From positions 2,963,501 through 3,027,500 of the forward strand of contig NZ_CP026372.1 in the NCBI RefSeq assembly GCF_002953135.1: 64,000 nucleotides of DNA, in the 5' to 3' direction. The position numbers and the translations under genes are program-made. Below, one piece after another: positions 26,707-36,412 of this stretch (position 1 is the first letter of the stretch; every line of letters starts with the position of its first letter). The notes beneath the pieces are model-generated. The model made no database searches and was not told where the DNA came from. It saw nothing but the letters and a program-made list of their open reading frames with translations. This DNA is from Sphingobium sp. SCG-1. GTDB lineage: Bacteria > Pseudomonadota > Alphaproteobacteria > Sphingomonadales > Sphingomonadaceae.

Positions 26707-27585
26707 TCATTCGAACGCGCGATCCTCCCACCAAGGGAAAAATTCCGGCATGTCCACCGAGACCCTGTCGGAGAACTGCGCCTTACGCTTCTCTCTGAAC
26801 GCCGCGATCCCTTCCAAGGCGTCGGCCGAGCGGCCTCTGTCCATGACACCCCGGCTGTCGATCCGGTGCGCTTCCATCGGGTGGTCGACCGTCAACATCT
26901 TCCACATCATCTGCCTGGTCAGGGCCAGAGACACGGGCGCCGAGTCAGCAATGAAGTTATGCGCCATCGCGCGTGCGGCGGCCATTAGCTGGTCAGGGTC
27001 GTGGACCGACCGGAGCAGGCCTCCGGCCAGCGCCTCTCCGGCGTCGAACACGCGGCCGGAATAGCACCATTCGAGTGCGGTGGAAATGCCGACAACGCGT
27101 GGGAGGAACCAGGATGACGCGGATTCCGGCACGATACCGCGCCTGGCGAAAACAAAGCCGAACCGGGCGATGTCGGCCGCAATCCGTACGTCCATCGGCA
27201 GAAGGATGCTCGCGCCAAAGCCCACGGCCACGCCGTTGACGGCGCCGATCACGGGTTTGAGGCTGTCGAAGATGCGCAGCGCGACGCGGCCGCCCATGTC
27301 CAGATATACATCGTTCACGACTGGTCTGGCGTGCGCGTCCTGGCGCTGGCTGTAATCGAACAGCGCCCGCCCCTGCCCAATGTCGGCGCCAGCACAAAAG
27401 GCGCGATCGCCCGCACCCGTGACGATGACGGCGCGGACCGCATCGTCTGCGTCGGTGGCATCGAACGCGGCGACGAGTTCGTTGGCCATCTGGGCGGTCA
27501 ACGCGTTCATCCTGTCCGGGCGGTTGAGCGTGATCGTCGCAATCGCGTCGTCGACCGTATAGCCGAGCGTTTCGAACGCCGTCAT
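26707..27585 (-). CDS. Crotonase family protein, probable enoyl-CoA isomerase type
   Basis: This 292-residue crotonase starts MTAFETLGYTVDDAIATIT, with the oxyanion loop AFCAGADIGQGR and second loop GVAVGFGASILLPMD. Neither canonical hydratase Glu is present. A Glu in GIVPESASSWFLPRVVG sits at the position used as base in delta3,delta2-enoyl-CoA isomerases. I start at 27585, since the upstream in-frame part has no family similarity. It lies between the TonB receptor and the SDR/P450 pair on the same strand. Confidence 0.88.
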   Translation of the reverse strand: MTAFETLGYTVDDAIATITLNRPDRMNALTAQMANELVAAFDATDADDAVRAVIVTGAGDRAFCAGADIGQGRALFDYSQRQDAHARPVVNDVYLDMGGRVALRIFDSLKPVIGAVNGVAVGFGASILLPMDVRIAADIARFGFVFARRGIVPESASSWFLPRVVGISTALEWCYSGRVFDAGEALAGGLLRSVHDPDQLMAAARAMAHNFIADSAPVSLALTRQMMWKMLTVDHPMEAHRIDSRGVMDRGRSADALEGIAAFREKRKAQFSDRVSVDMPEFFPWWEDRAFE

Positions 27586-27619
27586 CCCCTGTCTCTCCAG
27601 CCGTTGCCGCACAATGATC

Positions 27620-27652
27620 GACGAGGCGCCGCAGGGCCTGCGGCCCCTCGTC
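27620..27652 (-). terminator. Large hairpin between TonB receptor and crotonase
   Basis: Two 16-base arms, GACGAGGcGCCGCAGG and its inverse with one mismatch, surround a single base. The hairpin lies 10 bp behind the TonB receptor stop. No U-tract is evident on either side, so it may attenuate rather than end transcription into the crotonase gene. Confidence 0.55.
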
Positions 27653-27661
27653 TGTAGGGCA

Positions 27662-30559
27662 TCAGAATTTGAACCGGACGCCCGCGGTAAAAGCCAGGCC
27701 GACCGTGTCATACACATCGGTCAGCGTGGCCATGTACAGGCCCGGGCTAGGTCCGGTCGCGATGAACGGCGGTTTGCGGTCGAACAGATTGTTTGCGGTG
27801 AGGAACAGCTCAGTCGCGCGTTCTGGGCCGAATCTATAGGACAAGGTCAGATCGGTATAGAATACCGCTGGCAGGTCACGCTCTGCCCAGATGTTGATCG
27901 GCCCTCGTTTCATGCGCCCTACCATGCGTTCCTGCGCGGTGACGCTGAACCCGTCGGTTGAGTAGGTGGCCTGAAGGCTTGCACGTACTTTGGGCACCGA
28001 CGCGCCGACGGACGAGATGATGCCTTCGGTCCAGCCGGCAAGTTCGACCGGTGCCTGGAGCGCGCTATCCTGGATGGTGTAGCGGTCGACATAGGTCACG
28101 AACAGGCGGGTGGCCAGGTCACCGCCGAGCATAGGGCGGCGATAGCTCGCCTCGATATCGAAGCCCCGTGTCTTGAGACCCGCCAGATTGGCCGGTGTGT
28201 TGATGATCGCCGTCGCTGCGTTGGCGTCCGTGCGATCGCTGAACGGCAGTGCGGGGTTGCGGACGATCAGGGCGCAGAGCGAGCTTGTCCCGCCGCTTGC
28301 CTCGCACGTCCGCGCGGCAAGGTCGGTATTAAGCGTCTGAATCGCACCCTTCAATTTGACGTCGTAATAATCGATCGAAAGCGTCAATCCGGGAACCGCC
28401 CGCGGCTGAACCACGACGCCCAGGCTCAACGTGTTGGCCACCTCTGGCGCAAGATCGCTGTTGCCGCGCGTGACGCGCGATACCACGATCTGCTTTTGCA
28501 GGTGCGGATCGAAGAAGGTCGCGTCGATCGCCGCGCCCCGGTTGAACAGGTCAAATAATGTAGGTGCGCGGATGTCGCGTGAGCGCGTCGCGCGGAAGCG
28601 CAGGCCGTCCAAGACCTCCCACACCGCGCCGCCCTTCCATGTGGTGACGGTGCCGCTGGTGGAATAATCGGTGATGCGCGCCGCTGCGTTCAGCTCCAGC
28701 GATTTAGCGAAAGACTGATCCTTCAAGATCGGGATTGCTACCTCTCCATAGGCCTCCTTCACCTCATAGGAGCCATTAGCGGTCGCGAAATTGTTGAGCA
28801 GGAACCGGGGGGCGTTGGCCGGCAGGTTACGAAGGCCCGCGGGATCGGAAAGGATCAGCGGATCGGAATTGCTCGTCATGTTCAGGCTGGACTTGCGATA
28901 TTCCGCGCCGACCGCCACCGACAGCGGTCCCGCAGGCAGGTCGAACAGTTCGCCGGTGACGTTGGCCGCGATATTGTCCAGCTTCGTGACGGCGGCATAT
29001 TGCGACACGTCGCGTACATAGGCCAGCGCGTCGGCAAACTGGGTGCCCGATCCTTGGCCAAAGAGATTGAGCGGAAGGCAGCCGGCGAACCTGTCCCGCA
29101 CCGCCGGATCGAGGCTGAGCGTCGGACGGCACACGATCTGGCCGGACGGGCTGAGTACCGCGTCGGTGGCGGCGGCGAGCCGATCCTGCCGCATATCCTG
29201 GTTCCTGCTGCGGTATTTCGACCAGGAATGCTGATAGGTCAGGTCCCAGCGGAATTGGCCCAGATCGCCCTTCAGACCGAGGGCGGCATTGTAATATTTT
29301 GAGTCGTCATGCGTGCCGTTATTGGCCGTTTCCAGGATCATCCGGCTCATCCGGAACGAGGTCTCGCCTGCTGCTGCCAGTCCGGCTGCCATCGCGGGCG
29401 GAAGAAACGGATTTTCGGCGAAATAGGTCCGGTTAAGCGGATAGAGCGTCTGACCCTGGCCGACCCGGCCATCGCCATCGGCATAGCGCTGCTTCGTCTT
29501 GGCACCATTGACCTGCAAAAAGGCCGTGATTTCATCGCTGGCTTCAAAATTGACCCGGAGGAAGGCAGTGTTCGTGGTGGCCGGCACGGCCTGCCACTGA
29601 CCGTCCCATTTGTGATAGTCGCCACCCACGAACAGGCCCGGGCTTCCGGTCCTCGTTCCAACATCGATCGGCCGATACACACCCGATGTCGTGAACACAT
29701 TATTGGCAAACGGCCCGGTAAGGATGTTGCCACCCGCGGTTGCGAGGGCGAAGCGAATATTGCGGCCGTCGACCAGCGGATTGGGCAGCAGGCCCGGCGT
29801 GCCGCCACCAGGAACGCTGCCGACAGGAATATTGTAATTGCCGTAAGGCGGACGATTCTGGAACTGGAAGCCGCCGGTCTGATAGCGCTCGACCGATGCG
29901 ACGATGTTAATCCTGTCGCCAAGCTGCGCGCCATAAGCGAGGGCCACGCGATAATTCTCATTGTCCCCGCGCGACGCGATGGAGCCCTGCACAACGCCCT
30001 TAAGACCTTTAAACTTGTCGTCGAGGATGAAATTGACGACGCCGGACACCGCATCTGACCCATAGGTGGCGGACGCGCCGGCGGTCACGACCTCGACGCG
30101 CTTGACCAGAAGCTGGGGAATTATGGATGTATCGACCAGACCGGTGAATGTGGTCGGGGCCAGGCGGCGGCCATCCTGAAGGACCAGAGTGCGGACTGCG
30201 CCTATTGCGTGCAGGTTCACGAAATCGCCGTGATTGCCAACGATGGCGGCGATCGATCGCGCACTGGTATTGGTCAGCGAACCACTGAACTGCGGGAGTT
30301 GCGTGAGACCAGCGATCAGCGACGTGGGCGCCACCTTGTTCAGGTCCTCTGCCGCCGAAACCGTCATCGGCGACGGCGCCTGCGATCCGTCCCTCACGAT
30401 TCGGCTCCCGGTGACGACGATGTCCGACACGGTCGGTTCCGCCTGATCCGGCGCCGGTGATATAGCTGGCGCGGTTGTCGGTTGCTGGGCTAGAGCCAGC
30501 GCGGGGCTCGCCAAGATCGCAGCTAGCGAACTGACTGAAAACGCAAGCTTCTTGTTCAT
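27662..30559 (-). CDS. TonB-dependent receptor (large, 965 aa)
   Basis: This outer-membrane receptor has a signal peptide ending PALALA before QQPTTAPA, a TonB-box-like DIVVTGSR, plug segments LVLQDGRRLAP and VEVVTAGASATYGSDAVSGVVNFIL, a barrel with RDIRAPTLFDLF, and C-terminal FTAGVRFKF. It is the same subtype as the receptor at 9,983, and the two share motifs along their length. It heads the minus-strand run leading to the P450 and is divergent from a zinc alcohol dehydrogenase. The likely role is uptake of the compound processed by the neighbouring enzymes. Confidence 0.93.
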   Translation of the reverse strand: MNKKLAFSVSSLAAILASPALALAQQPTTAPAISPAPDQAEPTVSDIVVTGSRIVRDGSQAPSPMTVSAAEDLNKVAPTSLIAGLTQLPQFSGSLTNTSARSIAAIVGNHGDFVNLHAIGAVRTLVLQDGRRLAPTTFTGLVDTSIIPQLLVKRVEVVTAGASATYGSDAVSGVVNFILDDKFKGLKGVVQGSIASRGDNENYRVALAYGAQLGDRINIVASVERYQTGGFQFQNRPPYGNYNIPVGSVPGGGTPGLLPNPLVDGRNIRFALATAGGNILTGPFANNVFTTSGVYRPIDVGTRTGSPGLFVGGDYHKWDGQWQAVPATTNTAFLRVNFEASDEITAFLQVNGAKTKQRYADGDGRVGQGQTLYPLNRTYFAENPFLPPAMAAGLAAAGETSFRMSRMILETANNGTHDDSKYYNAALGLKGDLGQFRWDLTYQHSWSKYRSRNQDMRQDRLAAATDAVLSPSGQIVCRPTLSLDPAVRDRFAGCLPLNLFGQGSGTQFADALAYVRDVSQYAAVTKLDNIAANVTGELFDLPAGPLSVAVGAEYRKSSLNMTSNSDPLILSDPAGLRNLPANAPRFLLNNFATANGSYEVKEAYGEVAIPILKDQSFAKSLELNAAARITDYSTSGTVTTWKGGAVWEVLDGLRFRATRSRDIRAPTLFDLFNRGAAIDATFFDPHLQKQIVVSRVTRGNSDLAPEVANTLSLGVVVQPRAVPGLTLSIDYYDVKLKGAIQTLNTDLAARTCEASGGTSSLCALIVRNPALPFSDRTDANAATAIINTPANLAGLKTRGFDIEASYRRPMLGGDLATRLFVTYVDRYTIQDSALQAPVELAGWTEGIISSVGASVPKVRASLQATYSTDGFSVTAQERMVGRMKRGPINIWAERDLPAVFYTDLTLSYRFGPERATELFLTANNLFDRKPPFIATGPSPGLYMATLTDVYDTVGLAFTAGVRFKF

Positions 30560-30793
30560 GGCACCCCATCCTATCCTGATGATTGATTTGTTTCGCGCTC
30601 ATCGTGACCGGCGCAGATTGCAGGATTAAACTGAGCTAGATGGAGCCGAGCGGCAATATGGGTGGAATCGAGATTACGCATGCAATGCCTGCCGCCAATT
30701 TTCGGACGCCGTGCCGAAAACCTGTGAATATGGCGCAATGGCAACTACGTCATTCATCATACCCGAAGCCTTTAATTAAGGAGAGTAGGCACC

Positions 30794-31909
30794 GTGCGCG
30801 CAGCAGTAACCCGAGGTATTGGCCAAGCATTCGAAATTGCCGACGTTACGCTTTCCCCACCTGAGGGCCGGGAAGTGCTTGTCGAGGTTCGCGCTTCCGG
30901 ATTGTGTCACAGCGACATCACCGTCGCGCAGAAGGGAATGGGCGTACCCATGCCCATCGTGCTCGGCCATGAAATTGCAGGCGTCGTGAAAGCCGTGGGA
31001 CCTCTGGTCACGCGCATAAAGATCGGCGACCATGTCGTTGCCGCTGCTCTTCAGCCGTGCGGACAGTGCCCGGCATGCCTGCGCGGGAACCTCAATGCAT
31101 GTTCCAACCCCGGTGCGCTCGATCGCGACGCGTCCGCCTCTGAATGCAGGCTGCATGACGATTGCGGCTGCCTGGGCCAGTTGCAGGGGCTGGGCGGTTT
31201 TGCCGAGCAGGCGCTAATTCATGAGAACCAGTTGGTTTCTATCGACAAGGCGATGCCGTTCCCCCAGGCGTCGATCATCGGCTGCGCCGTCGTGACCGGC
31301 TGCGGCGCGGTGTTCAACGCCGCAAAAGTCGCCCCGGGGCAGTCCGTGGTCGTCTTCGGCTGCGGCGGAGTGGGCCTTAACGCGATTCAGGCGGCGAAGC
31401 TGGCCGGTGCGACCAGGATCATCGGTGTCGATATCCAGCAGGCCAAGCTGGATCTTGCCACCAAGTTTGGCGCCACGGACGTCATCGATTCGTCTGCGGC
31501 GAACCCAGTCGATGCTGTCCGCGCAGCGACGGGCGGCGCGGGTGTCGACCACGCTTTCGTGATGATCGGGGTACCGGCGGTCGCGGAATCGGCTATGGCG
31601 GTGCTGGGCTTTGGCGGGACGGCCTATCTGATCGGCGGCATGTCGCCGGGCGCCGAACTCAAATTGCTGCCATCACCGATGGACAGCGCCCTGCTGCCGC
31701 TCCAGCAGGGGGTAAGAGGGCTCTGGCTGGGCTCGTCGAACTTCTACCACGATATTCCGCTGTATGTGGACCTGTACATGCGCGGCATGCTAAACTTGGA
31801 CGATCTGGTTTCGCAGACCATTAAGCTGGAAGACATCAACGAGGCCTATGAGACGCTGGAACATGGCGGCGTCGCCCGCAGCGTCATAACTTTCCCCGCC
31901 GCCGACTAA
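30794..31909 (+). CDS. Zinc-dependent alcohol dehydrogenase
   Basis: This 371-residue class III-like MDR alcohol dehydrogenase has catalytic zinc ligands Cys38 (GLCHSD), His59 and a later Cys in SIIGCAVVTGCGAV. Structural zinc cysteines are at 89, 92, 95 and 103 (QPCGQCPACLRGNLNAC). The Rossmann motif is GCGGVGLNAIQ, with Asp in GVDIQQAK for NAD. It starts GTG 30794 behind AAGGAG and is closed by a strong terminator. It probably oxidises a primary or secondary alcohol to the aldehyde or ketone, feeding the aldehyde dehydrogenases of the island. Confidence 0.92.
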   Translation: MRAAVTRGIGQAFEIADVTLSPPEGREVLVEVRASGLCHSDITVAQKGMGVPMPIVLGHEIAGVVKAVGPLVTRIKIGDHVVAAALQPCGQCPACLRGNLNACSNPGALDRDASASECRLHDDCGCLGQLQGLGGFAEQALIHENQLVSIDKAMPFPQASIIGCAVVTGCGAVFNAAKVAPGQSVVVFGCGGVGLNAIQAAKLAGATRIIGVDIQQAKLDLATKFGATDVIDSSAANPVDAVRAATGGAGVDHAFVMIGVPAVAESAMAVLGFGGTAYLIGGMSPGAELKLLPSPMDSALLPLQQGVRGLWLGSSNFYHDIPLYVDLYMRGMLNLDDLVSQTIKLEDINEAYETLEHGGVARSVITFPAAD

Positions 31910-31959
31910 GCCCGGGCGCCGTATCGAAAGGGCGCGCCGCTCCCAACGTTGATTTCCAC

Positions 31960-31987
31960 CCCGGCCTAACGCCGGGTTGTTTTTTTG
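31960..31987 (+). terminator. Rho-independent terminator of the alcohol dehydrogenase
   Basis: CCCGGC-ctaac-GCCGGG is followed by TTGTTTTTTTGTT. The T-run abuts the stop codon of the convergent MFS gene. Confidence 0.88.
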
Positions 31988-33331
31988 TTAAGTTGCGGCT
32001 CCCACTACTGGGAACCCGGCGATCGCCTCGCGTTCGAAATCGGCGCGTATTGCCCAGAGCAGCATCATGCTCAGAGCGCTCAGAATAGCGCACACGACCG
32101 CCAGGCCCACACTCAGTCCCGCCGACCGGCTCAGCAATTCTCCGACTGTCGGGACTGCGACCGGCACAACCCCGGCACCGAACAAGGTTATCCCCATATA
32201 TAGCAGGGCGACGAATGTAGCCCGCATACGGGCCGGAGCGACGTCCTGCATCGAAATCACGATGTTCATGCTGCTGCCCAGAGTGCCCGCCAAGCCGAGG
32301 CCGATGAGCGTCAGCCGTAAGACAGGGTTGGACAGGGTCGGGCCAACAATGAGAGTCAGGAAAGCAACGGCGGCATAGGCGAAGCTGACGAGGACGACCG
32401 CGTCGGCACGGCCCCGGGCCTTTACCCGGGCCGTGACCCAAGGTGCGCTCATTGTGCCGATCACGCTGGCCAGGAATATGACGGGCCCGAAAGCGGAGCC
32501 GGCCTCAACCGCAGACCAGCCATAGTCACGCTTGAGCGCTTCGATCGTCCAATAGTTAAGGGCGTAACTGCACCCGGCTGCCAGAACGGCGCTGCAGAAC
32601 AGGCCACCATATAGCCGTTTGCGCGACGCCAGTTGCCGCGTGATATCGCCTTTGGCGAGTGCCGGGGACTGGCCGGAGGGGATGGTCCGCTGCGGTTCGC
32701 GCACCACGACCAAGAACAGGACGGCCAGAGCCAAGGAGGGCAGGCCGACCACGAACAGCACGAGCTGCCATATCTGCATGTTGGGCGCAAAGCCATTGGC
32801 GGACAGACCTTCCAGTCCGGCGATGACCAGTGCGCCGCCGGAAAAGGCCAATGGTGCACCGATCAATCCGGCGGACGTGTACAGGCTGGCGGCGAGGCTG
32901 CGTTTCTCGGGCGGGAAAAGGTCGCCGATCATCGAATGCGCGGCCGGCGTCAGCACCGCTTCACCGGCGGCGAGCCCCAGCCTGAGCAGGACCAGCGCGG
33001 CATAGCTGGCGGCGAAACCCGATGCGACCGTGGAAACGCACCAGATGACGGCCCCTGCGACGACCAGCAGCTTGCGGTTGCCGCGGTCGGCAATGCGGCC
33101 CGCCGGAATGCCCATGAACGAATAGACAGCCGCGAACGCAGTGCCGATCAGCAGGCCGATCTGCACGTCGCTCAAATGAAACTGCGTCTTGATCGGACCG
33201 ATCAGCAGCACGAAAATCTGTCGGTCGATGAGCGAAAAGATATAGAGCAACGACAACATCGCAAGGACCAGCCATGGCCGGGTTGCGGTGCGTGAAGATC
33301 GCGGCCCGTTTGTAGGAAGGGGTGCGGGCAT
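31988..33331 (-). CDS. MFS transporter
   Basis: This 447-residue inner-membrane carrier has about twelve transmembrane segments. The first helix region LLYIFSLIDRQIFVLLIGPIK and loop motif A GRIADRGNRK resemble the sphingomonad carriers of the spinster/ACS type. AAGGAG lies 8 nt before the ATG at 33331, which removes a spurious 13-residue extension. It is divergent from the nine-gene acyl-CoA operon and convergent with the alcohol dehydrogenase. It probably carries the acid substrate or an intermediate across the inner membrane. Confidence 0.9.
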   Translation of the reverse strand: MPAPLPTNGPRSSRTATRPWLVLAMLSLLYIFSLIDRQIFVLLIGPIKTQFHLSDVQIGLLIGTAFAAVYSFMGIPAGRIADRGNRKLLVVAGAVIWCVSTVASGFAASYAALVLLRLGLAAGEAVLTPAAHSMIGDLFPPEKRSLAASLYTSAGLIGAPLAFSGGALVIAGLEGLSANGFAPNMQIWQLVLFVVGLPSLALAVLFLVVVREPQRTIPSGQSPALAKGDITRQLASRKRLYGGLFCSAVLAAGCSYALNYWTIEALKRDYGWSAVEAGSAFGPVIFLASVIGTMSAPWVTARVKARGRADAVVLVSFAYAAVAFLTLIVGPTLSNPVLRLTLIGLGLAGTLGSSMNIVISMQDVAPARMRATFVALLYMGITLFGAGVVPVAVPTVGELLSRSAGLSVGLAVVCAILSALSMMLLWAIRADFEREAIAGFPVVGAAT

Positions 33332-33521
33332 ATATCTCTCTCCTTCGGCCCTATCGCCTTCCCCCGACAATAGGTCGCCGCGCGAGTAAGGTCACGCCGG
33401 TAGGAATTGCATATGAGATAACGCCGACGCCAAGATTGCCGCGATCCGGCGGCACTTGCTGCGGCAATAAGATATAGTCATGTTGCAGCCCAACCACGAA
33501 ATCGGGATACAGAGGATTAGC

Positions 33522-34733
33522 ATGAACCAGATGTTCACGGCGGACGATGAAGACTTCCGTAAGGTCGTGGCCGATTTCATCGCGAAAGAATATCCTCAGT
33601 ACTTGCGCTATAAAACCGCTAACAACGAGGAATATAGCCGCGAAGATTATATGGTCTGGATGCGGATTTTGGCGGAAAAAGGCTGGCTGGGGTCCAGCTG
33701 GCCGACAGAATATGGCGGGACCGGCTGGACCCTGACTCAGCGCCACATTTTCAAGGACGAACTGGAAGCGGCCGACACCATCCGCGTCTTTTCGATGGGC
33801 GTGTCCATGTGCGGCCCCGTAATCCAGCGCTTTGGCACGGAAGAGCAGAAAGCGCGCTTCCTCCCTCCGATCGTGCGCGCCGAAAGCTGGTGGTGCCAGG
33901 GTTTCAGCGAGCCGGGCGCGGGGTCGGACCTAGCAAGCCTGCGCGCCACGGCCGAGAGATTCCGGGGTGAGGACGGCAAGGAATATTACCGCGTCAACGG
34001 TCAGAAAACCTGGACTACTTTCGCGCAGCATGCCGACTGGGGCTTTTTCCTGGTCCGCACCGACGCGACGGTGAAGAAGCAGGAGGGCATATCCTTCCTG
34101 CTAATCGACATGGCCAGCCCCGGCCTTACCGTGCGGCCGATCGAAACGCTGGGCGGCGACTGGGAAGTCAATGAAATCTGGCTGGATGACGTCATCGTGC
34201 CGGTCGAAAACCGCATCCATGACGAAAACAGGGGCTGGACCTGCGCAAAATATCTGCTCCAGCACGAGCGATCGAACCTGGCCGAAGTCAGCCGGTCCAA
34301 GAACAGGATCAAGAAACTGCGGGCGCTCGCAACGGAGCAGACCGACAACGTCGGCACGACCCTGATCGACACCCCCGCCATCAGGCGCCAGATCGCGCAG
34401 CTCGAAATCGAACTGATGGCGCTCGAAATTTCCGACCTGCGCGTGCTGGCGGCGATCAACGCGGGGGAAGATGCCACACCCCTGCTCAGCCTGCTCAAGA
34501 CGCGCGGCACCCGGATCGCGCAGCGCGCGATGGAACTGACGATGGAAGCAGCCGGGCCGCGCGGCCTGATCGATCATGAGGGCAAGCCGCCGATCGAGGA
34601 CGGCGGGATGGCAGGTCCCCGGAGCGCGCGACGCGCGGCCGATCATTATCTCAACATGCGCAAGGCTTCCATCTACGGCGGATCAAACGAGATCCAGATG
34701 GAAATCATCGCCAAGCGGGCGCTCGGCCTCTGA
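33522..34733 (+). CDS. Acyl-CoA dehydrogenase, large subunit type (pimeloyl-CoA dehydrogenase-like)
   Basis: This 403-residue dehydrogenase has CQGFSEPGAGSDLASL, KTWTTFAQHA and a C-terminal IYGGSNEIQMEIIAKRALGL. The EGT Glu is replaced by Gly, while Glu249 in LLQHERSN takes the alternative base position. The sequence resembles the large subunit of dicarboxylyl-CoA (pimeloyl-CoA) dehydrogenases. AGAGGA precedes ATG 33522. It begins a nine-gene, same-strand operon running to 42,909 and is followed 37 bp later by its small-subunit partner. Confidence 0.9.
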   Translation: MNQMFTADDEDFRKVVADFIAKEYPQYLRYKTANNEEYSREDYMVWMRILAEKGWLGSSWPTEYGGTGWTLTQRHIFKDELEAADTIRVFSMGVSMCGPVIQRFGTEEQKARFLPPIVRAESWWCQGFSEPGAGSDLASLRATAERFRGEDGKEYYRVNGQKTWTTFAQHADWGFFLVRTDATVKKQEGISFLLIDMASPGLTVRPIETLGGDWEVNEIWLDDVIVPVENRIHDENRGWTCAKYLLQHERSNLAEVSRSKNRIKKLRALATEQTDNVGTTLIDTPAIRRQIAQLEIELMALEISDLRVLAAINAGEDATPLLSLLKTRGTRIAQRAMELTMEAAGPRGLIDHEGKPPIEDGGMAGPRSARRAADHYLNMRKASIYGGSNEIQMEIIAKRALGL

Positions 34734-34770
34734 AGCCTGCCCCGACGGCCGCGACATATGGATGCGACAG

Positions 34771-35889
34771 ATGAATTTTGAATATACTGAAGAACAGACC
34801 ATGCTGCGCGAAACGGTCGCGGCGTTCCTGAAGGACCGGTTTCCATTCGACCGGCGGCGCGAAGTCGTGAAGACCCCGGCCGGATTCTCACCGGACATAT
34901 GGGACGCGTTCGCCACCGAACTCGGATTGCTGGCGGCTCCCTTTTCCGAAGACCTTGGCGGCTTTGGTGCCGGCGCGACCGGCAACATGATCATCATGGA
35001 GGAACTGGGCAAGGCGCTGTCGGTCGAGCCATGGCTGGAGTCCATCGTAATGGCCGAGCCGCTGCTGGCAGGTGCCAACGCCGCGTGCGACGAGGCGCTC
35101 CAGGGTGTGATAGCCGGAGAACGGATCATCATTCCGGCGATCGACTGGCCTGTATCCGGTGCTGGCCGAAAAGGGACGGTAGAGGCGCAGGCCGACGGGT
35201 CGGGCTTCACCCTGACTGGCGGTGTGGCGCTCGTACGCCAGGCTGCCCGGGCCACCCATTTCGTCATCGCGGCGGATCTTGGCTCGGCAGGCCCGGCGCT
35301 GTTTCTGGTGCCCGCCGATCTGCCCGGCATCGACCGCGAGGACGCCCGGCTGGTGGACGGGGGGCGATGCGCCGACATTGCGTTCCATAACGTCAGCCTG
35401 TCTGCCGACACCTGTGTCGCGGAAGGGGATGACGCCGTTCAAAGGCTGGCGGCGTCGTTCGATGCCGGCCTGTTCGCGCTCTGCGCCGAAGCAGTCGGCA
35501 TCCAGCGCATGCTGCTGGAATGGACTGTGGAATATTCGAAGCAGCGCAAGCAGTTCGGCAAGGCGATCGGCGAATTTCAGGCGCTGCAACATCGCATGGC
35601 GGAAATGTTCATCAAGGTCGAAGAAAGCGTATCCATGACGATCCTCGCGGCTGCCAGCCTTTCGGGCGAGGCGGACCACCGGGCAAAGTCGGTAGCGGCG
35701 GCGAAGATCCTGATCGACCAGTCCGCCCGCTTTGTCGGCGAGGCTGCGGTTCAGATCCATGGCGGCATGGGCATGACGAGGGAATTGCCGGTCGCGGATT
35801 ATTTCACGCGACTGATCGCCATCGCCCAGCAGATGGGTTCGACGGAATATCATTTCCAGCGCTACGAAGCGGCATCCTTCAGCGCCTGA
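34771..35889 (+). CDS. Acyl-CoA dehydrogenase, small subunit type (pimeloyl-CoA dehydrogenase-like)
   Basis: This 372-residue partner starts MNFEYTEEQTMLRETVAAFL and carries AVGIQRMLLEWTVEYSKQRKQ (split at Q), FGKAIGEFQALQHRMAEMF and VQIHGGMGMTRELPVADYFTRL. It has no Glu at either known catalytic-base position and no EGT motif, which fits the non-catalytic half of a heteromeric enzyme. The start may be ATG 34762 or 34771. It is co-oriented with the large-subunit gene upstream and the SnoaL-like gene 22 bp downstream. Confidence 0.87.
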   Translation: MNFEYTEEQTMLRETVAAFLKDRFPFDRRREVVKTPAGFSPDIWDAFATELGLLAAPFSEDLGGFGAGATGNMIIMEELGKALSVEPWLESIVMAEPLLAGANAACDEALQGVIAGERIIIPAIDWPVSGAGRKGTVEAQADGSGFTLTGGVALVRQAARATHFVIAADLGSAGPALFLVPADLPGIDREDARLVDGGRCADIAFHNVSLSADTCVAEGDDAVQRLAASFDAGLFALCAEAVGIQRMLLEWTVEYSKQRKQFGKAIGEFQALQHRMAEMFIKVEESVSMTILAAASLSGEADHRAKSVAAAKILIDQSARFVGEAAVQIHGGMGMTRELPVADYFTRLIAIAQQMGSTEYHFQRYEAASFSA

Positions 35890-35911
35890 GCGATAGCGAA
35901 GGAAACGGGCG

Positions 35912-36412
35912 ATGTCCCGCACGCTGGCTGATCTTTTGCGCAGTGACGACGTGTTGCGTGACGACCCCGCGCTGCGGCGCGGCGCGAAGCTGGCCGTCTC
36001 GCGATTTTACGCGGCGATCGGGCGGCGTGACATGGACGCTCTGCGGGAAGCGCTGACACCGGACGCCGTGTATGAATTTCCTTTTGCCGAAAACGGTTCG
36101 AGCGAGACGTCCGAAACCCGTCGCTTCATCGGGACGGATGCGATCATCGCGTTCTGGCGCGAGACGCTCGCGCGCGACATGCGGTTCGGCGCGCTGGAGG
36201 ATGTCGATCTGTCGATCCTGGCGGACGGAAGCCGTCTGTTCATCGAACAGCGCGGCGACATCATGCTGGCGGACGGCACATCCTACCGAAACCGCTATAT
36301 ATTTCGATATGATATTCGTGACGGGCGGATCGCGCATGTCCGCGAGTATATCAACCCTGTCATTTCCGCTCGCGCCTTCGGGCGGCCCATCGGCCCTGCC
36401 GATCCTGCCTAG
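35912..36412 (+). CDS. SnoaL/NTF2-like protein (ketosteroid-isomerase fold)
   Basis: This 166-residue protein has the cone-shaped NTF2 fold pattern: an N-terminal helix AVSRFYAAIGRRDMDALREAL, then LTPDAVYEFPF, RFIGTDAIIAFW, and paired strands such as IFRYDIRDGRIAHVREYINP. Members act as isomerases, hydratases or cyclases on hydrophobic substrates, and many are uncharacterised. Its place between acyl-CoA dehydrogenase subunits and a thiolase suggests isomerisation or hydration of an unsaturated intermediate. A second, different NTF2-like protein is at 54,961. Confidence 0.8.
   Translation: MSRTLADLLRSDDVLRDDPALRRGAKLAVSRFYAAIGRRDMDALREALTPDAVYEFPFAENGSSETSETRRFIGTDAIIAFWRETLARDMRFGALEDVDLSILADGSRLFIEQRGDIMLADGTSYRNRYIFRYDIRDGRIAHVREYINPVISARAFGRPIGPADPA

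Noticed and set aside
29309..30058. 249-codon frame opposite the third TonB receptor
   Set aside because: Antisense to the receptor plug and barrel; no independent signal.
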